Positions 13,787 through 19,967 of a stretch of DNA of 41,094 nt are shown here, piece after piece (position 1 is the stretch's first letter; each line of letters starts with the position of its first letter). A program made the position numbers and the translations under genes. This DNA comes from a virus. The stretch is from positions 7,490-48,583 of the IMG/VR virus record IMGVR_UViG_3300033144_004524. One strand, 5' to 3'. Below the pieces are notes generated by a model. That model made no database searches. It saw only the letters and a list, made by a program, of their open reading frames with translations, and was not told the DNA's origin.

Positions 13787-16012
13787 ATGCTGGAATATGC
13801 CCTGAAATACGCTCAGCTAGGATGGCATGTTTTCCCATGTGTCCCGCGAGAGAAGCGCCCGCTGACCATGCACGGGGTGCATGACGCGACCACGGACTAT
13901 GCCAGAATAAGGAAGTGGTGGGGATCAACAGCCAGCGCAAATATCGCAGTAGCGTGCGGCGACAAATCCGGATTGTTCGTAGTCGACGTTGACATTGACC
14001 CCGATAAAGGCATAGACGGTTTCGAGTCGCTGAAGGAGTTTCCATCGCTCCCGGAGACGGTTCGTCAAGATACACCGCGCGGAGGCTTTCATGCTCTATT
14101 CGCGGCTTCCGTACCACCGGCCAACAAAAACGGTTTTCGTACAGGTATCGACATCAGGGGCAATGGATTCTACATCGTACTCGCGCCATCGATTCACCCT
14201 AACGGAGGGCGGTACTCCTGGGCAGCAGGACTGTCACCATGGGAAGTGGATCAGGCTGTCTTTCCGGACTTCATGCGGCCGTCAGTCAAGGCGGCGACTG
14301 CGAGGCAGCACAGCCCTGCGCCTGCCGCCGACATCGACAGCAGTGAGGTTATGCGTAGGGCGGGAGCATATCTACTATCGTGTGGCCCGGCAGTCCAGGG
14401 GTGCGCTGGGCATTCAAGGCTGTTGTGGGCTGCGGTCGCCATGGTCCACGGGTTCCTGTTGACAGACGACCAGGCATTTAGCCTATTGGCAAGCACATAC
14501 AACCCCGCGTGCATTCCTCCGTGGGACCTGGACGACCCGAATGAATTGAAGGACTTCAAGAGGAAAATCGCAGAGGCAGGGAAGATACCCCACAAGAACA
14601 ACTCAGGATGGCTACTGCACGACGCTGAGTACGCCGCGCCAGCACCGCTGATGGGGGCGAAACAGGTGCAATCTTTCATCCAGAATTCGCTCCCAATCGA
14701 TCAGCAAGGAGTTGCGCCCAAAAGTGCCCCACCCGAAATCAAGAGTGTCACGAAAGCCGAGATAGAATTCCTAACACGGCCTGCCGGTTTCGCTGGCGAT
14801 CTGTGTGGGTGGATCAACTCGACATCTATACGCAAGCAGCCACTCCTTACATTGGGATGTGTCCTCTCCTTTTGCGGCGCTTTGTTCGGGAGGAAGATCA
14901 AGATAGGCCGCCTGAGGAGCAACCTGTACTGCATGGGCGTGGCTCAATCTTCGGCCGGAAAGGGGCACGCTCCGGAACAGATCAGGCGGTTATGCCTTGC
15001 GGCCGGATGCGACTCGTTGCTTGGAGGCGACTCCTGGACGAGTGATGCGGCCATTGAGGTAAGGCTGGAGAAATCACCTGCAACGCTATTCCTTTGTGAC
15101 GAGATCGGGCATTTCCTATCAGGTGCCAAGGCCACACCTTACGGTGCAATCAGAACCGTCATCCCGGCGTTGATGAAGTTGTACTCCATGGCAGGGAGCG
15201 TCTACGTTGGGAAAGAATATGCGCAATCCGAGAACAGACGTACCATCATTCAGCCGTGCTGCTGCCTTTACGGAACTTCAACGCCGTCCAGATTCTTTCC
15301 AGGGTTGTCGACCAAGGAATTCGAGGACGGCTGGCTTTCGCGATGCCTCGTCTTCCTGGCAGACGACATGCCCTCCAAGGAGAGGACACAGGCAGCAGCG
15401 AGTGATATCCCCGATCATCTGACCGAGACCACATTCGCTTGGTTTGCCAGAAGGATCAGATTTGAGGATGAAGCCGAGCTTTGCGCCTTCACCCAGGCGC
15501 AACTTGGCGGAAAAGTTGTTGAGAGGATTGACTTGCTCGATGTTGCGGTTACAATGGAGGCGGAGGAGATTTTCAGGAAGTTCGATCTGCGATCGGAGGG
15601 AATGAATGCGGCTAACGCCCGTGGGATCGGATCGTTGTGGCTGAAGGCCGAGGAGAACGCGAGGAAGATTGCGCTCATCATCGCCGCCGGGAAATGTTTT
15701 GACGACCCAGTTGTTGCCGTCGAAGATGCAGATTACTCGTGCAGACTTATCTCATATCTCATCAACGATTTTGCTCCCCGCGCCGAGCTAGTCTCTGACA
15801 ACGAGACTGGCAGCAAGAAGATCAAGCTCATCGAGGCCATTAGGGCGTTCGGTTCTATGGGCTGCCAGAATCGGCAAATCACGCGAAAGACACAGTGGTG
15901 CAAGCAGCGTGAGAGAAGGGAGCTACTGGAAGACCTGGTTCAGGGGGGGCAAATTGCAATCGAAACATCTGGCAAAACAGTAACATACAGGTACGTCGAT
16001 TCCGATGAATGA
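13787..16012 (+). CDS. Primase-polymerase fused to a helicase-like ATPase domain
   Basis: Bifunctional replication protein. Residues 1-170: archaeo-eukaryotic primase (prim-pol) domain with VDVDID (Asp67, Asp69, Asp71 region) and TPRGGFHALF (His102), able to make RNA or DNA primers and possibly extend them. A middle linker is followed by a DUF3987-like ATPase: P-loop-like AQSSAGKGH (about residue 390), Walker B-like LFLCDEIGHF, then a long arginine-rich region (GLSTKEFEDGWLSRCLV). Length is about 741 residues from the ATG at 13787; a TTG 33 bases upstream would extend it. The upstream helicase overlaps slightly. With no DNA polymerase in the window, this protein is the best candidate for initiating replication. 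Confidence 0.85.
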   Translation: MLEYALKYAQLGWHVFPCVPREKRPLTMHGVHDATTDYARIRKWWGSTASANIAVACGDKSGLFVVDVDIDPDKGIDGFESLKEFPSLPETVRQDTPRGGFHALFAASVPPANKNGFRTGIDIRGNGFYIVLAPSIHPNGGRYSWAAGLSPWEVDQAVFPDFMRPSVKAATARQHSPAPAADIDSSEVMRRAGAYLLSCGPAVQGCAGHSRLLWAAVAMVHGFLLTDDQAFSLLASTYNPACIPPWDLDDPNELKDFKRKIAEAGKIPHKNNSGWLLHDAEYAAPAPLMGAKQVQSFIQNSLPIDQQGVAPKSAPPEIKSVTKAEIEFLTRPAGFAGDLCGWINSTSIRKQPLLTLGCVLSFCGALFGRKIKIGRLRSNLYCMGVAQSSAGKGHAPEQIRRLCLAAGCDSLLGGDSWTSDAAIEVRLEKSPATLFLCDEIGHFLSGAKATPYGAIRTVIPALMKLYSMAGSVYVGKEYAQSENRRTIIQPCCCLYGTSTPSRFFPGLSTKEFEDGWLSRCLVFLADDMPSKERTQAAASDIPDHLTETTFAWFARRIRFEDEAELCAFTQAQLGGKVVERIDLLDVAVTMEAEEIFRKFDLRSEGMNAANARGIGSLWLKAEENARKIALIIAAGKCFDDPVVAVEDADYSCRLISYLINDFAPRAELVSDNETGSKKIKLIEAIRAFGSMGCQNRQITRKTQWCKQRERRELLEDLVQGGQIAIETSGKTVTYRYVDSDE

Positions 16013-16388
16013 GCAAGTCGTAATCATTCTCACACTGCCGGCAAAAATCCTGTCGCCAAATGCGAGTTTCGCTACGCTGGGGGGGCGATTCGCGAAGGCC
16101 AGCGCTGCTAAGAAACAGAGAAGGATGGCATACGAGGCAGTCATGGAAGCACAAATCGAGAGCATGCCATGGGGCAAGGTGTCAGTTTCCCCGGAATTTT
16201 TCTGCAAGACGAACAGGAGACGCGATACGGACAATGCCATAGCCTCACTGAAGGCAGTATATGATGGCATTGTCGATTCCGGCCTGGTCAGGGACGACAC
16301 ACCCGAGTACATGAAAAGAGAGGAGCCAAAGTTTGGCGTAGGCAAGGTTCACCCACGACTAGTTTTGACTCTCGCCAGATTGGAGTGA
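16005..16388 (+). CDS. rusA: RusA-like Holliday junction resolvase
   Basis: Endonuclease that cuts four-way DNA junctions. Visible family features: LSPNASFAT near the N-terminus, KKQRRMAYE (residues 36-44), and NRRRDTDNAIASLKAVYDGI with acidic residues at Asp74 and Asp76, ending in LVRDD (Asp97, Asp98), the metal-binding carboxylates of RusA. The length of 127 residues is typical. It overlaps the end of the primase gene by 8 bases. Its job would be to resolve branched replication and recombination intermediates and prepare DNA for packaging. Confidence 0.9.
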   Translation: MNEQVVIILTLPAKILSPNASFATLGGRFAKASAAKKQRRMAYEAVMEAQIESMPWGKVSVSPEFFCKTNRRRDTDNAIASLKAVYDGIVDSGLVRDDTPEYMKREEPKFGVGKVHPRLVLTLARLE

Positions 16389-16394
16389 AGGAGG

Positions 16395-17093
16395 ATGAAG
16401 GTACTTGCCATCGGTGACATCCATGCGCCTGCCGCGCATCCTGGGTACATGCAGTTCTGCCGGGATATGTATTACGAATGGTCGTGCAACCAGGTGGTCT
16501 TCATTGGTGACCTGGTAGACTTCCACTGCATCAGTTTCCATGCAGCAAATCCGAACTGCCCCGGCCCTGAAGATGAGTACGATCTGGCAGCCAAGCAGGT
16601 GAATGTCTGGAGGAAGCATTTTCCCAAGGCAAAGGTCTGCATTGGGAACCATGATGAGCGTGTACTGCGACTGGCGGAGTCAGTCAACATACCGTCAAGG
16701 TTCATCCGCGATTTCAACGAAACCTGGCGCACTCCGGGATGGGATTGGCAATACGAGCATATCATTGACGACGTGTACTACTTCCACGGTGCTGGCCAGG
16801 GGGGGGTGCATCCGGCGTGGAACGTGGCTGGGAAGATGCTAATGCCCGTCGTCATGGGGCACTGCCACTCGCGCTCTGGCGTCAAGTGGCGGGCAAATCC
16901 GATGCGAAGGGTTTTCTCCGTCGATGTCGGATGCGGGATTGACGTTGACGCATTCCAGTTTGCCTATGGCCGGCACATGAAGGAAAGGCCGATACTCTCA
17001 GTTGCGATCATTAGGGACGGTATTCCGTACCATGAGATCATGCCGTGCGGCATTAAGGAAAGGTATCACAAGAGACACTTTAACAGGAGGTAG
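16395..17093 (+). CDS. Calcineurin-like metallophosphoesterase
   Basis: Phosphoesterase with the five metal motifs: GDIH (Asp8, His10), GDLVDF, GNHDE, a single His in YYFHGA, and GHCHS. The length of 232 residues is that of a free-standing enzyme. The substrate cannot be told from sequence; candidates are cyclic or dinucleotide signals, DNA or RNA 3' ends, or nucleotides. The ATG follows GGAGG. It opens the accessory part of the + arm and is followed by a nucleotide-pool pair, so a role in nucleotide turnover is reasonable inference. The C-terminus is basic (KERYHKRHFNRR), which could bind nucleic acid. Confidence 0.85.
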   Translation: MKVLAIGDIHAPAAHPGYMQFCRDMYYEWSCNQVVFIGDLVDFHCISFHAANPNCPGPEDEYDLAAKQVNVWRKHFPKAKVCIGNHDERVLRLAESVNIPSRFIRDFNETWRTPGWDWQYEHIIDDVYYFHGAGQGGVHPAWNVAGKMLMPVVMGHCHSRSGVKWRANPMRRVFSVDVGCGIDVDAFQFAYGRHMKERPILSVAIIRDGIPYHEIMPCGIKERYHKRHFNRR

Positions 17094-17096
17094 GTG

Positions 17097-17318
17097 ATGA
17101 ACCGACACTTCTGGAGACGCATCGTGCATGTCGATCGCTATCGAACGCTGGGCCACCCCAACAGCGCCGCAGACTCGGTATTAGTCACGCTCGACTGCGG
17201 TCACCAGAAACACTACAAGGGCTCGCAAGAACCCTCGGGACAGATCGTTACTTGCAAACCTTGTGCCGACAACGCGAAGACTCCCGATGAAGACGACGCC
17301 CCAACAGGAGATAAATAA
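17097..17318 (+). CDS. Small zinc-ribbon-like protein
   Basis: The product has 73 residues. VTLDCGHQKHY followed by VTCKPCAD gives one CxH and one CxxC ligand pair about 25 residues apart, a possible small zinc fold. The ATG at 17097 is six bases after AGGAGG (17085-17090); a GTG at 17094 is the alternative. The stop overlaps the start of the next gene (TAATG). Role unknown. The acidic C-terminus (TPDEDDAPTGD) looks disordered. Confidence 0.55.
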   Translation: MNRHFWRRIVHVDRYRTLGHPNSAADSVLVTLDCGHQKHYKGSQEPSGQIVTCKPCADNAKTPDEDDAPTGDK

Positions 17319-17956
17319 TGCCCATGTGTCAATGTCCAAGGTGCGACGGATGCGTCCTAGAAGACAGCGAGTATCGCGACGAAATGTGCCAATGCTCGGA
17401 GTGCGAGTTGGTGGAGATATGTAACCGCGTTGCCGGAAAGTCAGGCCCACCCGTTGAATGCGAAGGCGGGCTCGGCCGGGATCTCGATGGTCCGGCCGAC
17501 TTCCATTGGCACGCCGATAACAGCAACCGCGAACCACCTCAGTTGGCTCAACGGGTATGCGACCCCGTTCCGAAAGGTGATGGCCGAGAGGAGCGAGATC
17601 CATCCGGCAAGGATCAGCACGCTCCAGGTGCTAAATGCGATGCAGGTAAAGTCGAGCTTTCGTATCTCGAATACTTCCCCAAGGCGCTACGGGCTGTCTG
17701 CCTGGTGTCAATGTTCGGTGCGAAGAAGTATTCGAGGGGGGGGTGGATACACGTAAAGGACGGGAAGCGCAGGTACAAGGATGCGAAGTTTCGCCACATG
17801 CTTCCGGATGATGGTTTTGCCGCTCGCGACAGCGGGCTCCCTCATGCGGCGCACGCTGCGTGGAATGCGCTTGCAGTCCTGGAACTGGAGTTGTCTGAAT
17901 CGCCCGGCCTCCTTGAGGCCATGCAATCCACTGTAGCAGAAGGAGGAGGGAAATGA
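17318..17956 (+). CDS. dATP/dGTP diphosphohydrolase-like protein with N-terminal Cys domain
   Basis: Two parts. The first 40 residues hold eight Cys (C4, C6, C9, C12, C24, C26, C29, C35), a likely double zinc site. After a linker, residues about 106-200 match the dATP/dGTP diphosphohydrolase N-terminal domain (DUF5664): KCDAGKVELSYLEYFPKAL, FGAKKYSRGGW, YKDAKFRHML, DSGLPHAAHAAWNALAVLEL, with conserved His residues for metal. Members of this family are associated with phages that make 2-aminoadenine (Z) DNA, where they remove dATP, but many relatives have no such link. No PurZ gene was recognised in the window. It overlaps the next gene, a deoxyribosyltransferase-like enzyme, so they likely work on the same nucleotide pool. 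Confidence 0.65.
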   Translation: MPMCQCPRCDGCVLEDSEYRDEMCQCSECELVEICNRVAGKSGPPVECEGGLGRDLDGPADFHWHADNSNREPPQLAQRVCDPVPKGDGREERDPSGKDQHAPGAKCDAGKVELSYLEYFPKALRAVCLVSMFGAKKYSRGGWIHVKDGKRRYKDAKFRHMLPDDGFAARDSGLPHAAHAAWNALAVLELELSESPGLLEAMQSTVAEGGGK

Positions 17957-18489
17957 ACCGACTTCGCGACACGACATGCTACCTCGCTGGCGCTATGGAA
18001 AAAGTAGACGGCAGCGGCAGAGATTGGCGTATGGAAGTGAAATCTGAGCTGAGCCACCTCAAAATCCAGTGGATGGACCCGACATGCAAAAATTGCGACA
18101 TTGGATGCGAAGACGAGCAACTGAAAATTGATCTGCTGGAAGCGCGGTCCAGAGGGGAATATAATTTAGTCTCCAGGGAAATGTCGCTCATCCGGAGGGT
18201 CGATAGGCTGATGGTTACACAGAGCGATTTTGTTATCGTTCGCATCGATCCGGGGGTGCCAACGTTCGGGACGCATGAGGAGGTCGCTTTGGCACGTCAA
18301 CTTGAGAAGCCAGTGATTGTTTGGGTGCCAAGTGGGAAGAAACAAGCCCCGCTATGGTGGCTTGGTATGATTCCGCACAGGTGGTTTTTCGAGAGCATTG
18401 CCGAAATGAAGGCTTACCTGGAACTCGTTGACGCGGGGTGCGATTACGATCCGAACCAGTGGTGGATTTTCGTCCGTCCATCCGAGTAA
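17953..18489 (+). CDS. Nucleoside 2-deoxyribosyltransferase-like protein
   Basis: Likely member of the nucleoside deoxyribosyltransferase/DNPH1-like fold. YLAGAMEKVDGSGRDWR at the start, IDPGVPTFGTHEEVALA in the middle (GT-x-E-E with the acid that normally attacks the sugar), and EKPVIVWVP, then HRWFFESIAEMKAYL at the end fit the phage branch of this family. The length of 178 residues is normal. Such enzymes swap or hydrolyse the base of deoxynucleosides or their monophosphates. It is coupled to the preceding diphosphohydrolase-like gene (ATGA overlap at 17953), suggesting a small nucleotide-editing pair. The exact reaction is not determined by sequence. Confidence 0.7.
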   Translation: MNRLRDTTCYLAGAMEKVDGSGRDWRMEVKSELSHLKIQWMDPTCKNCDIGCEDEQLKIDLLEARSRGEYNLVSREMSLIRRVDRLMVTQSDFVIVRIDPGVPTFGTHEEVALARQLEKPVIVWVPSGKKQAPLWWLGMIPHRWFFESIAEMKAYLELVDAGCDYDPNQWWIFVRPSE

Positions 18490-18641
18490 TGGATACAGCA
18501 TTTACTTGGCTCGACCAGATTATACAGGCCGCGCTCCGCCTGTTTCCGTGCATCCCGATTATCCGCTCCACTCACGGAGGAGTGAAGTGGGTGCGCGGCA
18601 GGCGTTCTCGAAACCTTCTTCTTAGGCAATCATATACTTGA
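18489..18641 (+). CDS. 50-residue protein, possible SPFH-domain N-terminal remnant
   Basis: The start MDTAFTWLDQIIQAALRLFP, then IIRSTHGGVKWVRGRRSRNL, resembles the first 45 residues of SPFH/stomatin-type proteins, where a membrane-associated helix precedes GV-x-W-V-x-G-x-R. Then the frame stops. No continuation is found in any frame before the next gene, so this may be a decayed fragment, or a short protein in its own right. The ATG overlaps the previous stop (TAATG at 18489). Its G+C and codon use look like the neighbours. I give the family match modest weight. Confidence 0.45.
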   Translation: MDTAFTWLDQIIQAALRLFPCIPIIRSTHGGVKWVRGRRSRNLLLRQSYT

Positions 18642-18660
18642 CAAGACGTGAGAGCAGCCC

Positions 18661-19491
18661 GTGAAAAGTAAACCAACCACAATTGCTGCCCGTCAGCTCC
18701 TGGACCTTTTGGCCATTCGGCATGCCGCCGACGTGTTTGTGTCGGAGTGTAAGACGGGACCGACGATCTACGCAAATAGGATGCAGAAGATAGACGCATG
18801 GGCTATGAAGAAGTCGTGGGCACACCCTTTGGCCATCGCGTATGAAATCAAGGTTTCGCGGAGTGATTTTCTGTCTGACGACAAGTGGCGTGGATACCTT
18901 CCGTACTGTAATGCGTTTGCTTTCGTCGCACCCCCGGGGGTGATCCAAAAGAATGAGGTCCCTGAGGAGGCGGGGCTGATAGTCTGTTCGACGAACGCCA
19001 CCCGCCTCTACACCAAGAAGAAGGCCCCGTACCGCGATGTGCCGATCCCCGACAGCCTCTATCGTTATGTGCTGTTCAGTCGCACGAGAGTGTCTACGCA
19101 CGAAAGAGATATCAGTGAGGATAATGCGGCGTTTTGGCAGCAGTGGGTGCAGGGAAAGCAAGAGTTGCGGGATCTCGGCCGCCGCGTCGGGAAAGCCCTA
19201 CGAAAACGGCTAACAGAGGCAGTCGACAAACGAGACAGAGAACAACATCGCCTGGCCCTCGAACTGGAGAATCTAGCGGACGCAAAGAAGATGCTTACGG
19301 ACTTGGGTTTCGCGGCAAACCATACTCCAAACGAGTGGCAGATCGAAAGGAAACTAGAGCGGATCAAAGCCTCCGTACCCCCGCAAATCCTGGAGGCTAT
19401 CCGCAGTGCTGAGGGGGCGCTGCGAACGGTCGGCAGGGCGTTGGAGACAATCGCTACGGACCTGCCGAAGGATGATGCGTCAAGTATATGA
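18661..19491 (+). CDS. MmcB-like PD-(D/E)XK nuclease-fold protein
   Basis: GTG start at 18661. Residues about 20-130 look like a MmcB-type nuclease core: VFVSECKTGPTI, then AYEIKVSRSDFLSDDKWRGY (residues about 60-80; Glu-x-Lys of the PD-(D/E)XK motif) and FAFVAPPGVI. The second half is helical and highly charged (RRVGKALRKRLTEAVDKR), probably a coiled coil or partner-binding arm. Proteins of this type are linked to DNA repair in alphaproteobacteria, and standalone phage relatives are common but uncharacterised. It could also be a truncated relative of a restriction endonuclease, but no methyltransferase partner is next to it. A terminator lies just past its stop. Confidence 0.6.
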   Translation: MKSKPTTIAARQLLDLLAIRHAADVFVSECKTGPTIYANRMQKIDAWAMKKSWAHPLAIAYEIKVSRSDFLSDDKWRGYLPYCNAFAFVAPPGVIQKNEVPEEAGLIVCSTNATRLYTKKKAPYRDVPIPDSLYRYVLFSRTRVSTHERDISEDNAAFWQQWVQGKQELRDLGRRVGKALRKRLTEAVDKRDREQHRLALELENLADAKKMLTDLGFAANHTPNEWQIERKLERIKASVPPQILEAIRSAEGALRTVGRALETIATDLPKDDASSI

Positions 19492-19518
19492 TTGCCTTCT
19501 TCTTAGGGTGTAACAACA

Positions 19519-19553
19519 AACACCACACCCGGACATGCCAGGTGGGGTGTTTA
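19519..19553 (+). terminator. Intrinsic terminator after the MmcB-like gene
   Basis: AAACACCACACC (19519-19530) pairs with GGTGGGGTGTTT (19542-19553) with one mismatch in 12 and an 11-base loop. The + strand then runs TTTATT, and the - strand product also ends in TTTGTTGTTA, so it can stop transcripts from both directions. It lies 28 bases after the stop at 19491 and just before the SprT-like start, so that gene probably depends on readthrough. Confidence 0.65.
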
Positions 19554-19570
19554 TTGATCGGGAGATATAC

Positions 19571-19963
19571 ATGAAGCTGAGCAAACGTCGTCATCGCTTG
19601 TGGAGGTACATGATCCATCAATTGAGGAAGAATTTCAATCCTGGGGTTCCTGTGAAAGTTAGGACTTCCCCATTGTTAGATGACGGTGATAGTGATGGTG
19701 TGATTAAGCTCGGCCGATTGGTCAAGGTTATCATTCGCATCGACAGCAAGAGCACCTGGACTGAGCGGAGCGACTCCCTGGTCCACGAGTGGGCTCACGC
19801 CATGGAGTGGGAAGCCAATTGGGCGGACGACGGTCCCAAGGAAGAACACGGCGCAACATGGGGCGTTTGGTACGCCAAAATCTACCAGCATCTCTTCGAC
19901 CATTGCTGGGATGACATGAAGCAGCGCAAGTTGCTTAGTCCAAAGCAACTCAAACTTGAATAG
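19571..19963 (+). CDS. SprT-like zinc metallopeptidase
   Basis: The product has 130 residues. HEWAH (residues 72-76) is the zinc-binding HExxH motif, and EEHGATWGVWYAKIY downstream contains the third His and the conserved G-x-x-W of SprT/SPRTN-type domains (the latter cleave proteins cross-linked to DNA). The N-terminus is basic. Relatives occur in phage genomes but their targets are unknown. ATG at 19571 was chosen over an upstream one because GGGAG lies at good spacing and the extended N-terminus would overlap the terminator stem. It is the last + gene, four bases from the convergent - gene. Confidence 0.7.
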   Translation: MKLSKRRHRLWRYMIHQLRKNFNPGVPVKVRTSPLLDDGDSDGVIKLGRLVKVIIRIDSKSTWTERSDSLVHEWAHAMEWEANWADDGPKEEHGATWGVWYAKIYQHLFDHCWDDMKQRKLLSPKQLKLE

Positions 19964-19967
19964 CTAC

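Noticed and set aside
17318-17956. Z-genome (2-aminoadenine) phage
   Set aside because: Only a DUF5664-type protein is present; PurZ and DatZ were not recognised in the window.
18610-18640. TATACT upstream of the MmcB-like gene as a promoter
   Set aside because: No -35-like hexamer at 16-18 bases upstream; it also sits in the end of the 50-residue ORF.
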